From an uncultured Eubacteriaceae bacterium (GTDB lineage Bacteria > Bacillota > Clostridia > Lachnospirales > CAG-274): 18,212 nt of DNA. The DNA lies in NCBI GenBank assembly GCA_938042265.1, contig CALIRN010000053.1, forward strand, positions 1-18,212. The letters are read 5' to 3'. Each line of letters opens with the position of its first letter. Position 1 is the stretch's first letter. The translations under genes and the position numbers were made by a program. The notes under the pieces were generated by a model that searched no databases, was not told the DNA's origin, and was given only the letters and a program-made list of their open reading frames with translations. Positions 1 through 8,198 of this stretch are shown in pieces.

Positions 1-605
1 CAGCCGGTGCCAACCTTTCACAAGGTACTATACCATTTGTCATTATTAATACGGCAAGTGTTGATGTAAAGGTAAATGTTGCTGAACAGATTATTAACTC
101 AATTAAACAGGGTGACAACGTACGAATCAAGGTGCCTACTATATCAGATGAAGATTTCGAAGGCAGAATATCATCCGTTTCGCCTGATGCAAATTCTGAC
201 GGTACATACGAAGTTAAAATCAATATAGCAAACGAGGACGGTACACTTAAAAGCGGTATGTTTACAGAGGTTTATCTGACTAAGGAAGAAAATGAAAATG
301 CAGTTGTAATACCTCGTGACAGTGTTATTACCAAGGATGGAGAAAGCTATGTATTCAGCGTTGAAAATGGAGTGGCAAAAAAGAACATTGTTAAAATAGG
401 TATTGATAACGGTGATACAGTTGAAATTACAAGTGGTCTAAGCGAAGGCATGACAATAGTAACCGAGGGACAGACCTATCTTATTGACGGTGATGCCGTA
501 AATGATGTTACAAATAAGCAGGCAGAAAGTAATGCTGATGCCGGTCAGACAACACAAGCCGAGCCTTTAAAGGACGAAATGCCTGAAGGTAAAAAGAGTG
601 AGTAA
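1..605 (+). CDS. RND efflux periplasmic-adaptor (HlyD/MFP family) subunit, C-terminal part
   Basis: The gene is cut by the window edge. The frame is open from base 3 and no start codon or signal peptide is visible. A GTG at 132 is an internal valine codon, because the frame continues upstream with family-like sequence (SVDVKVNVAEQ, then NVRIKV), matching the beta-barrel part of membrane fusion proteins. The rest (EGRISSVSP, SGMFTEVYL, VVIPRDSV, then a TIVTEGQTYLIDGD segment) fits the end of the barrel and the membrane-proximal domain, followed by an acidic, low-complexity tail. The family links an RND pump to its exit duct and is anchored at the outer face of the cytoplasmic membrane. The stop (603-605) lies 12 bases before the permease start, so the two are co-transcribed. 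Family assignment is firm; the substrate is unknown. Confidence 0.9.
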   Translation, partial: AGANLSQGTIPFVIINTASVDVKVNVAEQIINSIKQGDNVRIKVPTISDEDFEGRISSVSPDANSDGTYEVKINIANEDGTLKSGMFTEVYLTKEENENAVVIPRDSVITKDGESYVFSVENGVAKKNIVKIGIDNGDTVEITSGLSEGMTIVTEGQTYLIDGDAVNDVTNKQAESNADAGQTTQAEPLKDEMPEGKKSE

Positions 606-617
606 GGGGGCTAAGAT

Positions 618-3600
618 ATGATTAAAACTTGTATTAACAGACCAGTTACAACTCTTATGGGTATAATGATCGTGTTGCTTGTTGGTATGCTTGCTTACAA
701 TTCTTTAGAGCTTGCTTATATGCCGTCAACGGATGCACCTATGGCTGTAATCAGTACAAGTTACAGCGGAGCTGGTCCGGAGGAAATCGAGGACCTGATA
801 ACAAAACCGATTGAAGAAACGGTTGCTACTCTTACAGGTGTTGAATCAATTTCATCAACCTCATCAACAGGCTCATCAATGGTAATGATTGAATTTGTTG
901 ATGGTACGGATATTGATGTTGCTACCCAGGATTTAAGAGATAAACTGGACAGAGTTAAAGGCAGACTGCCTGACGATGCTGATGACCCCAGTATAATGAA
1001 AATGGATATGAATGCTGAAAGCATTGCAGTTGGTGTTACAAGCACAAAATATGATACAAATGATCTTTACACCTTCTGTGATGAAAACATCAGTTCTGAG
1101 TTTGAAAAAATACAGGATATTTCTTCAGTTGATATAATGGGAGGTGCAAAAGATGTTGTGGAAATTACACTTGATCAAAACAAAATGGAGAATTACGGTA
1201 TTTCCATAAGCACAATAAGACAGGCACTTTCTGCGGAAAACAGCAATACACCTGCAGGTACGGTGTATCAGGGTAGTACCGAGATGCAGTTAAGGGCAGT
1301 TGGCGAGTTTAATTCTCTTAACGACATTAAGGATATGGTAATAAGTACATCGGGTGGAAATATTGTGCATGTAAGCGATGTTGCAGATGTTCAGCTTGTT
1401 ACGGAAGAAAACGAAAATCTGTTCCTTATTAATGGTACACCGGGTATAAGATATTCGCTTTCCAAACAGTCAGATGCAAATATTGTTACGGTAAGTGATG
1501 ATATTAACGCTACTATCGCACAGCTTGAAAAAGATAATCCTGACCTTGATTTTATATTGTTAACCAGTACATCGGACTATATTAAAACATCAATAAATAA
1601 TGTGGTTAATACCGCTTTTGAGGCTGCAATTATAGCATTTTTTATACTGCTTTTCTTTTTGAGAGATTTCAGAACAGCACTTATCATTTGTGTTTCTATA
1701 CCTACCTCAATTATGGCAACCTTTGCTATGATGTACCTAAATGGTATGACTATGAACACAATTTCGATGGGCGGACTTGTAATAGGTATCGGTATGTTGG
1801 TTGATAACTCTACTGTTGTGCTTGATAATATATCAAAATGTCACGACAAAGGTATGACACCTAAGGAGGCAGCTTACATAGGTGCTAAGGAAGTCAGCCT
1901 TGCGGTTATGGCATCAACACTTACTAATATTGCCGTTTTTGCACCTTTACTTTTTGTAAGCGGTATGATGGGTCAGATGCTGCATGATTTATGTTATACA
2001 ATTTGTTTTGCACTTGCGGCATCTATTGTAACTGCACTTACTGCAGTACCTATGGCAGCAGCACTTATTATGCGTCGCAATGATAGAAAAAAGGGGAAAA
2101 AGACACCTTTTACATACATCAGCAACTTTATGCTTAAACTGCTTAACAGTCTTGACCGTGCCTACAAATGGCTTTTAGTTAGGGCATTAAAATATAAGCT
2201 TATTACAATACTAATTACTGTTATCTGTTTTGTGGCTACCCTATCAACAAGTTCATCCCTTGGTATGAATCTTATGTCAAAAAGTGATGAGTCGGCTGCA
2301 TCAATTTCTGTTGAAATGCCGGACGGTATTGCCTACGAAAAGAAAGAAGCCAAACTTTACGAAATAATGGATGCAATGGGTGATATACCTGAGGCGGACA
2401 CTATCTATGCCAATGCAGGTGGCGGTGGCATGGGTGGCAGAGGTGGTGCAATAAGCATCAATATTAATCTTGTGGATCAGGAAGAACGAGCAAGAAGTAC
2501 TGACGATATTGTAAATGATTTAAAACAGAAGCTCGCTGATATAGCAGGCTGTAAAATAACCATAAGTGCATCAAGCAACGCCATGGGCAACTTTGGCGGA
2601 AGCGATAAGCTTTCACTTAAAATTACGGGCTCAGAAACTGATGAGCTTGAAAAAATAAGCAATGATATTTGTGATATGCTTGAAAATATGGACGGTGCAA
2701 CCAATGTTGAAAGCTCTCTTGACGATGCAGTACCTGAGGGTAATATTATTCTTAACAGAGCTAAAGCGGCAAGATATGGAATTACAACCTCAGATATCGC
2801 TTCTGCTGTAAATACTGCAGTAAGCGGCACAACAGCAACTACTTATAAAATTAACGGCACGGAGATAGATGTTACTCTAAAGTTCCCTGATGATAGTGTT
2901 AAATATCTTAAGGATATTAACAACCTTACAATCAAAACCTCACAAGGTACAAACATACCCATTACCGAGGTAGCCGAGATTGAGATGGGAGAGAGTGCAA
3001 CCTCCATCTCACGAGAGAATCAGGAAAGATATGTAACTGTGTCTGCAAACTTTGATGGTATGGATGCCAGTGCAATACAATCACTTATTGAGGCGGAGCT
3101 ACAAAATTATGTATTCCCTGAGGGCTACAGCTACAGCTTCGGAGGTGCTATGGAAATGATGCAAGACACTTTTTCAAGCCTTATATATGCAATAATAGTA
3201 GCTGTAATTCTGATTTATATGATACTTGCATCCCAGTTTGAGTCCTTTATTGAGCCTTTTATCCTTATGGCGGCTATGCCTATATCACTTACGGGCGGTC
3301 TGTTTGGTCTGTTTATTACAGGGCAGTCAATTACATCAATGGCACTTATGGGATTTATCATGCTGGTGGGTATGGTTGTAAACAATGCTATTGTGCTTAT
3401 TGATGTAACAAAGCAGATAAGAAGACGTGACGGCAAAAATGCTGAAGAAGCTTTACTTGAGGCGGGACCAACACGTTTAAGGGCAATACTTATGACCACA
3501 CTTACAACCATTATAAGCCTTGTACCAATGGCACTGGGTGGAGGTTCAGGTATGGAGTCACAACAGCCACTTGCAATAGTAGTTATATTTGGTATGTCCT

Positions 3601-3731
3601 TATCAACACTGGTAACACTGGTATTTGTACCTGTAGCTTATTCACTTGTTGATAAGCTTACAAATTTTATAAAAAGAATTATTTTTCGTAACAATGATAA
3701 TGAAAGTAATGAGCCTTCATTAGAGGGATAA
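618..3731 (+). CDS. RND-family efflux permease (AcrB/HAE1-like)
   Basis: A full-length 1037-residue inner-membrane pump, the usual size for AcrB-type transporters. It opens with a typical N-terminus (CINRPVTTLMGIMIVLLVG) and has the expected two-fold layout of membrane bundle and large extracytoplasmic loop. The TM4 motif reads V395-D396-N397 and the TM10 motif N922-N923-A. The canonical AcrB second aspartate and the TM10 lysine are therefore both asparagine here, a variant I recall as common among Gram-positive and divergent members. Residues 598-611 are an extreme glycine run at the place of AcrB's switch loop. The start ATG has AAGGGGG just upstream. It should export amphiphiles or a peptide or lipid by proton motive force with the upstream adaptor. 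Nothing in the sequence fixes the substrate. Confidence 0.95.
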   Translation: MIKTCINRPVTTLMGIMIVLLVGMLAYNSLELAYMPSTDAPMAVISTSYSGAGPEEIEDLITKPIEETVATLTGVESISSTSSTGSSMVMIEFVDGTDIDVATQDLRDKLDRVKGRLPDDADDPSIMKMDMNAESIAVGVTSTKYDTNDLYTFCDENISSEFEKIQDISSVDIMGGAKDVVEITLDQNKMENYGISISTIRQALSAENSNTPAGTVYQGSTEMQLRAVGEFNSLNDIKDMVISTSGGNIVHVSDVADVQLVTEENENLFLINGTPGIRYSLSKQSDANIVTVSDDINATIAQLEKDNPDLDFILLTSTSDYIKTSINNVVNTAFEAAIIAFFILLFFLRDFRTALIICVSIPTSIMATFAMMYLNGMTMNTISMGGLVIGIGMLVDNSTVVLDNISKCHDKGMTPKEAAYIGAKEVSLAVMASTLTNIAVFAPLLFVSGMMGQMLHDLCYTICFALAASIVTALTAVPMAAALIMRRNDRKKGKKTPFTYISNFMLKLLNSLDRAYKWLLVRALKYKLITILITVICFVATLSTSSSLGMNLMSKSDESAASISVEMPDGIAYEKKEAKLYEIMDAMGDIPEADTIYANAGGGGMGGRGGAISININLVDQEERARSTDDIVNDLKQKLADIAGCKITISASSNAMGNFGGSDKLSLKITGSETDELEKISNDICDMLENMDGATNVESSLDDAVPEGNIILNRAKAARYGITTSDIASAVNTAVSGTTATTYKINGTEIDVTLKFPDDSVKYLKDINNLTIKTSQGTNIPITEVAEIEMGESATSISRENQERYVTVSANFDGMDASAIQSLIEAELQNYVFPEGYSYSFGGAMEMMQDTFSSLIYAIIVAVILIYMILASQFESFIEPFILMAAMPISLTGGLFGLFITGQSITSMALMGFIMLVGMVVNNAIVLIDVTKQIRRRDGKNAEEALLEAGPTRLRAILMTTLTTIISLVPMALGGGSGMESQQPLAIVVIFGMSLSTLVTLVFVPVAYSLVDKLTNFIKRIIFRNNDNESNEPSLEG

Positions 3732-3749
3732 TTTTGGGAGGAATGAAAG

Positions 3750-4844
3750 ATGAAGAAAAAGTGTATTCCTGCAATTATTGCAGTGATGTTAGCCTTTGGC
3801 TCTGTAAGTGTTTATGCGGCAGATACCGCTGTAACCTTAGCAGTAACCGATGAACAGGATGATAATGTACTTACCGTCGATGAGGCGGTAAGCAAGGCGG
3901 TTGCATATAGCCGTACACTTAAAACCCTGTATGAAAACAATGAGATTAATGAGCTTAGTGCTGATGATACAAGAACTGACCTTATTTGGTCAAATGAATA
4001 CGTTGAGGTCACTAACCTGAATGTCGAACTAAAAAACCTGATGAACAGCCTTGCAAATTATGACAGTAATGTTGAAATTGAAAAGGAAAGTATCAGGCTT
4101 AATGTAATTGAGCTTTTTGCAGCAATTATTAATGCAGAGGATTCCATTGATATGTATGACAAACAGATAGAGCTTAATGAAAGGGACTTAAAAATTGCAC
4201 AGGTAAAAAACAGCCTTGGTCTTTTAAGCCAGACCGATTATGATTCACTTGTGGTATCCAACAAACAAACAAAAAGTTCTAAGCAAAATCTTGAAATTGC
4301 TGTGGAAGAAGCGTATACTTCTCTTAACAGAATATTAGGGCAGGATTTAAGTAAAACATACTCTATTAATCTTGATATTGAGTATGAGCCATTAGGTGAT
4401 GTTGACCTTGAATATGCTGTTGCAAAGGCAGTGTCAAGCAGCCAGGCTGTTAAGGAACAGGAAGAGGCAGCCACAATAGCAAAATATAAGCTAGATGTAT
4501 ATTCCTCGGAATACAGCGGCGGATATAAGGAAAATGCACAAAGCAATTATGCACAGGCTACCAGAACGCTTGCAGATACAAAAACAAATATAGAGGCAAA
4601 TTTAAGAACTGTTTATAATAATATTCAGACCTCGGAAACAAATTATAACAATAATCTTGAATCTCTTGAACAAAAGAAAAAGGAACTTGAAGTAAAAAAA
4701 CTTCAACTGCAGTTAGGCAAAATAACTCAGCTTGAATATGATAAAGCGGAATATGAAATTGAACAGCTTGAAAATACCATAAAGCAAAGTGTATATTCGC
4801 ATTATGTGCTTGTCAGCAAATTTAATAATCCGGATTTAATATAA
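3750..4844 (+). CDS. TolC-like secreted coiled-coil protein lacking outer-membrane strands
   Basis: 364 residues with a signal peptide (about 1-24, cleavage near VYA-AD). It shows the two-repeat helical pattern of the outer membrane efflux family: LTVDEAVSKAV opening repeat 1, VDLEYAVAKAV opening repeat 2, and long heptad-rich helices with NLRTVYNNIQ in the last helix pair. TolC homologues are usually about 420-490 residues and carry two beta-strands in each repeat for the outer-membrane barrel. Here repeat 2 passes from helix to helix through only about ten residues (256-265), and repeat 1 shows no strand-turn-strand stretch but carries DLIWS (77-81). A GGGAGGA ribosome site lies 7 bases before the start and 4 bases after the permease stop. 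By position it should be the third component of the RND pump. What it spans in a cell without an outer membrane is unknown. Confidence 0.85.
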   Translation: MKKKCIPAIIAVMLAFGSVSVYAADTAVTLAVTDEQDDNVLTVDEAVSKAVAYSRTLKTLYENNEINELSADDTRTDLIWSNEYVEVTNLNVELKNLMNSLANYDSNVEIEKESIRLNVIELFAAIINAEDSIDMYDKQIELNERDLKIAQVKNSLGLLSQTDYDSLVVSNKQTKSSKQNLEIAVEEAYTSLNRILGQDLSKTYSINLDIEYEPLGDVDLEYAVAKAVSSSQAVKEQEEAATIAKYKLDVYSSEYSGGYKENAQSNYAQATRTLADTKTNIEANLRTVYNNIQTSETNYNNNLESLEQKKKELEVKKLQLQLGKITQLEYDKAEYEIEQLENTIKQSVYSHYVLVSKFNNPDLI

Positions 4845-4865
4845 TTTATAAAATGAGGTGGGGAA

Positions 4866-5561
4866 ATGGAGAAACATACTAAAATACTTATAGCTGATGA
4901 CAATCCTGAAATCAGAGAGGTTCTCGGAGTCCTACTCAGAAGTGAGGGTTATGAGGTTACAGAGGCTGTAGATGGTGAAGATGCGGTACTTAAGGCTGGT
5001 GACTCCCCCGATCTTATTATTCTGGATGTGATGATGCCGGGTAAGGACGGTTTTAAAGCTTGTGTTGATATAAGAAAAATAACATTTGCACCGATATTGT
5101 TTCTTACGGCAAAAACCGAGGATGCGGATAAAACCATGGGTTTTTCCGCAGGCGGTGATGATTATCTTGTAAAGCCATTTTCCTACTCAGAAATACTTGC
5201 ACGGGTCAAGGCACTGCTAAGGCGTTGCTATGTATATCATACTAATGCAAAAGTCGATAATAATATAATAGAAATCGGAGATTTATGTGTAAATATTGAC
5301 AAAAGGCTCGTTGAGCTTAACGGCAAAGCAGTTATGCTCACAGATATGGAGTACAATATTCTGAAGCTGCTTATTTTAAATCGTAAAAAGATTTTCTCCA
5401 CACAGGAAATATATGAGACAGTTTGGGAAAAGGACTACCTGTATGGTGATAATAATACGGTAATGGTACATATCAGACGATTAAGAACCAAAATAGAGAA
5501 TGATACGCAAAATCCCAAGTATATAAAAACCGTCTGGGGAAGGGGATATACTATTGAGTAA
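4866..5561 (+). CDS. OmpR/PhoB-family response regulator
   Basis: 231 residues with two domains. The receiver (about 5-118) has the acidic pair D11-D12, phospho-acceptor D54 in LIILDVMMPG, T81 and K103 in DDYLVKPFS. It is followed by a winged-helix DNA-binding domain (about 130-230) with MEYNILKLL, VMVHIRRLRTKIE and the terminal KTVWGRGYTIE. All phosphorylation residues are present, so it should be a working switch. The ATG is preceded by GAGGTGGGG and follows the TolC-like gene by 21 bases. It overlaps the kinase gene by 8 bases, so the pair is translated together. Position as fourth gene of the efflux operon suggests it controls this operon, perhaps autoregulating it. The operon promoter lies outside the window, so no operator can be examined. 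Confidence 0.95.
   Translation: MEKHTKILIADDNPEIREVLGVLLRSEGYEVTEAVDGEDAVLKAGDSPDLIILDVMMPGKDGFKACVDIRKITFAPILFLTAKTEDADKTMGFSAGGDDYLVKPFSYSEILARVKALLRRCYVYHTNAKVDNNIIEIGDLCVNIDKRLVELNGKAVMLTDMEYNILKLLILNRKKIFSTQEIYETVWEKDYLYGDNNTVMVHIRRLRTKIENDTQNPKYIKTVWGRGYTIE
5540..5546 (+). promoter_or_regulatory. Ribosome binding site for the kinase TTG start
   Basis: AAGGGGA lies inside the last codons of the response regulator, 7 bases before the TTG at 5554. It supports that unusual start codon, which overlaps the regulator stop. Confidence 0.7.
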
Positions 5562-6870
5562 AAAAGGATTACCTGCAAAACTCAGTACTCAGTTCACGGG
5601 TGTAGCCATTGTGGCAATAGTTATAAGTGTATTGTTGTTTTTTGTTATTATATCCTGTGGAACAAGCATAATTAACGCAAAGGTTGAGCATTCTGACTAC
5701 ATTGAAAAAAATATTGAACTAAAGATTGAAGAATTCCAACAATTTGTTACAAAAAACAGCATTTCTACTCGTGATATTGAGAGAATTATGGATTGGGTCA
5801 GCAGAGAAAAAAATGTAATGCTTGCAATACATGATAACGGCAGGGTTATTTTTGACTCAACCTTTTTAAAAAAAATAAATTATGAAGGTGAGGATATACC
5901 GCCGCCCCATAGCTACAGAAATTTATACAGTATTCAATTTTCTGATAAAGTTGCACAAATTGAGCTTTTTATGCTGATAAAGTTTAAATTTATGGTATAC
6001 ACGCATTACTTAGCCATACTTATTTCTGTTATAACCTTTTTGCTCATATGTACAGGTTTTATACGCAGAAAAGTTAAATATATAACCATCCTTGAAAAGG
6101 AAGTAAATATACTTGAGGGTGGTGATCTCGGCTATAAGCTTACAATAAAGGGCAACGATGAGCTTACCTATTTGGCGAGCAGCATTGACAATATGCGCAC
6201 GTCAATTATTGAACGACAAAAAGAAGAGGAACAGGCAAGGCTTGCCAATCACAGGCTTGTAACGGCAATGTCACACGATTTAAGAACACCACTTACAATC
6301 CTTATAGGTCTTTTGGAAATAATAGATGGTAAAAAGTATAAAAATGAACAGGAGCTTGACTCATACATTACCAAAACTAAAAACAAGGCATATCAGATAA
6401 AGGAGCTTTCAGACAAGATATTTGAGTATTTTTTTGCCTTCGATATTAAAGAGAGTGAGCTTAACAAAGAGCCTTATGGCATAGACGTTATTAATACCAT
6501 GTTAGAAGACTATATATTCAACCTTGGTGAAAAAGGGTACACTTTTGAATATGAATGCTGTGAGCAGCGGGCAACGGTGGTGCTTGATACTAAAGTATTT
6601 AGCAGAGTATTCGTGAACGTTTTTTCCAATATACTTAAATATGCCGATAAGGGTAAACCTATAATTATAAACAATACTATTGAAAATAATTGTCTTACTG
6701 TATCTGTATCAAATACGATAATCAAAAAGGCACATAGGGAAGAAAGCACCAACATTGGTCTTGATGTTTGTAAAAATATTGTTCAGCAGCATAACGGCTT
6801 CTTTGAGCATATTGAAGATGAAAGCACCAACTGCTTTACCGTTATTGTTAGGCTGCCAATAGAGCAATAA
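5554..6870 (+). CDS. Membrane sensor histidine kinase with HAMP domain
   Basis: 438 residues, starting at a TTG that overlaps the response regulator's stop. Layout: TM1 (about 15-37), an extracellular sensor of roughly 110 residues, TM2 (about 149-169), a HAMP linker (171-222), a dimerisation helix with the H-box around H241 (AMSHDLRTPLTIL), then a catalytic domain. The N-box is recognisable (VNVFSNILKYA, N359). The ATP-binding glycine boxes are degenerate: SNT (386-388) stands where D-x-G is usual, the lid is short, and the G2 region reads TNIGLDV (399-405). Similar short-lid versions occur in Firmicutes kinases, so activity is possible but not certain. It is the last gene of the efflux operon and presumably phosphorylates the regulator next to it. 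No recognised ligand-binding fold was identified in the sensor. Confidence 0.92.
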   Translation: MSKKGLPAKLSTQFTGVAIVAIVISVLLFFVIISCGTSIINAKVEHSDYIEKNIELKIEEFQQFVTKNSISTRDIERIMDWVSREKNVMLAIHDNGRVIFDSTFLKKINYEGEDIPPPHSYRNLYSIQFSDKVAQIELFMLIKFKFMVYTHYLAILISVITFLLICTGFIRRKVKYITILEKEVNILEGGDLGYKLTIKGNDELTYLASSIDNMRTSIIERQKEEEQARLANHRLVTAMSHDLRTPLTILIGLLEIIDGKKYKNEQELDSYITKTKNKAYQIKELSDKIFEYFFAFDIKESELNKEPYGIDVINTMLEDYIFNLGEKGYTFEYECCEQRATVVLDTKVFSRVFVNVFSNILKYADKGKPIIINNTIENNCLTVSVSNTIIKKAHREESTNIGLDVCKNIVQQHNGFFEHIEDESTNCFTVIVRLPIEQ

Positions 6871-6913
6871 ATCACACGTTAGGTATATATTTCTCTCTTG
6901 TAATCCATAAATT

Positions 6914-6945
6914 AAGCGTCAGATATCATATTGTCTGACGCTTTT
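6914..6945. terminator. Hairpin terminator between converging operons
   Basis: A perfect 10-bp stem (AAGCGTCAGA at 6914-6923 with TCTGACGCTT at 6934-6943) and a 10-base loop, followed on the + strand by a short T run. It lies between the kinase stop (+) and the deaminase stop (-) and can serve both transcripts. The T tract is better on the + strand, so it is more convincing for the efflux operon. Confidence 0.75.
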
Positions 6946-6961
6946 AATATTATAGATTTAA

Positions 6962-7414
6962 TTATTGCCCGTTATACAACTCAAAATCAATACCGCTTTG
7001 ACTAAGCATTTCCTTACTCATTTCATCAGGATAAACCTCTTTGGCAATTATCTTTACAATACCTGCGTTAATTATCTGCTTTAAGCACATATTACAGGGG
7101 CTAGCGGTAACATACATTGTACCGCCCTTACAGGATACACCATTTACGGCACATTGAGTAATGGCATTATTTTCCGCATGAACAGCACGGCAAAGCTCAT
7201 GCCTCTCTCCACTTGGAATATTCAGCTTTTCTCTGAGGCATTCATTCAAGTCGCAGCAGTTTGGCACACCCTTTGGCGCACCGTTATAGCCTGTTGCAAG
7301 CACCTGATTGTCCTTAACTATTACTGCACCTACCTGACGTCTTAAGCATGTGGAGCGTCTGCTTGCCAATTCAGCCATATTCATAAAATATTCATCCCAG
7401 CTTATTCTTGCCAT
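6962..7414 (-). CDS. Deoxycytidylate (dCMP) deaminase family protein
   Basis: 150 residues from the ATG at 7414. A zinc-dependent cytidine-deaminase fold is clear: H79-A-E81 in AVHAENNAI and C107/C110 in SPCNMC, with a YNGAPKGVPNC segment typical of dCMP deaminase and ComEB-type proteins. The expected reaction is dCMP to dUMP, feeding dTMP synthesis, in the cytoplasm. An upstream in-frame TTG at 7429 would add five residues but overlaps the GGGGGTG ribosome site that serves the ATG, so the ATG is preferred. The start is one base after the stop of the RNA methyltransferase gene, so it is the last gene of the ktrB-ktrA-methyltransferase-deaminase operon. It could also act on related nucleotides. 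The late-competence role of ComEB relatives is not indicated here, since no com genes are nearby. Confidence 0.92.
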   Translation of the reverse strand: MARISWDEYFMNMAELASRRSTCLRRQVGAVIVKDNQVLATGYNGAPKGVPNCCDLNECLREKLNIPSGERHELCRAVHAENNAITQCAVNGVSCKGGTMYVTASPCNMCLKQIINAGIVKIIAKEVYPDEMSKEMLSQSGIDFELYNGQ

Positions 7415-7415
7415 T

Positions 7416-8189
7416 TCATTCACCCCCAAGACGCTGTCTTACAGCCTCATATATAAGTATACCCGCAGCAATTGAGGCATTCATTGACTCCGCTCTGCCC
7501 GGCATAGGTATTCTTACAAGCTCATCTGCCATTGTTGCAGTTTCCGGAGTTAAGCCTGAACCTTCATTGCCGACAATTATGGCGGTGGGTTTTTTAAGGT
7601 CAACACTGTAAGGTGTATTTATGCCCCCAAGATGAGTAGCAAGAGTTTGTATGTTATGTCGTTTACAATCATTTAACAATCCATTAATTTCTGCATTTGT
7701 GTATATTGGCAGGTGAAACAGTGACCCCATGGTTCCTCTTACTACTTTAGGATTATATAAATCAACGGTACCCTTGCTTAAGAATATACCGTCTGCTCCT
7801 GCAGCATCAGCGGTACGTATTATTGTGCCCAGATTACCAGGGTCCTGCACATTTTCCAATATAATAAAAAGCGGATTATCGACAGTAAAAGCATTTTCAT
7901 ATTTATGCTTAAATTTGTGACAGACCGCAAGAATTCCCTGTGGGTTTACAGTATCTGACAGCTTTTCAAACAAGCTGTCGCTTGTAAGACAAATTTTATT
8001 TGTGTAGGGAAACTCTCCTTTGTAGCTATCCGAAACAATAACATATTCAATTAATTCCATATCGTTTATTTCGGAAACCAGACGCTCCCCTTCAAGTACA
8101 AACAGACCTGTTTTATCCCGTTCCTTTTTGTTTGCAAGAGCAATAGTATGTTTAATTAATTTGTTGTTTATGCTTTCTAAATATTTCAT
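7416..8189 (-). CDS. TrmH/SpoU-family RNA 2'-O-ribose methyltransferase
   Basis: 257 residues. The N-terminal part (about 1-95) resembles the L30e-like substrate-binding domain of the family (LFVLEGERLVSE). The C-terminal part is the SPOUT trefoil-knot domain with all three motifs: ENVQDPGNLGTIIRTA at 112-127 (catalytic arginine R125), IIVGNEGSGL near 204-213, and IPMPGRAESMNASIAAG at 227-243. It transfers a methyl group from SAM to a ribose 2'-OH of rRNA, or possibly tRNA. The exact target cannot be read from the sequence, so no symbol is given, although it resembles the RlmB-like and YsgA-like members of Firmicutes. AAGGAT precedes the ATG. It follows ktrA by 9 bases, ends in TGA, and is followed immediately by the deaminase. 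Confidence 0.93.
   Translation of the reverse strand: MKYLESINNKLIKHTIALANKKERDKTGLFVLEGERLVSEINDMELIEYVIVSDSYKGEFPYTNKICLTSDSLFEKLSDTVNPQGILAVCHKFKHKYENAFTVDNPLFIILENVQDPGNLGTIIRTADAAGADGIFLSKGTVDLYNPKVVRGTMGSLFHLPIYTNAEINGLLNDCKRHNIQTLATHLGGINTPYSVDLKKPTAIIVGNEGSGLTPETATMADELVRIPMPGRAESMNASIAAGILIYEAVRQRLGGE
7421..7427 (-). promoter_or_regulatory. Ribosome binding site deciding the deaminase start
   Basis: GGGGGTG on the minus strand, within the last codons of the methyltransferase gene and 6 bases before the ATG at 7414. It argues against the TTG at 7429. Confidence 0.75.
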
Positions 8190-8198
8190 ACTTTATCC

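Noticed and set aside
132..134. GTG as the start of the adaptor gene
   Set aside because: The frame is open and family-like upstream to base 3, so this is an internal valine codon and the gene is cut by the window edge.
3750..4844. Diderm (Negativicutes-like) origin to explain the TolC-like gene
   Set aside because: The protein lacks room for barrel strands and no outer-membrane gene is in view; cannot be excluded without the rest of the genome.
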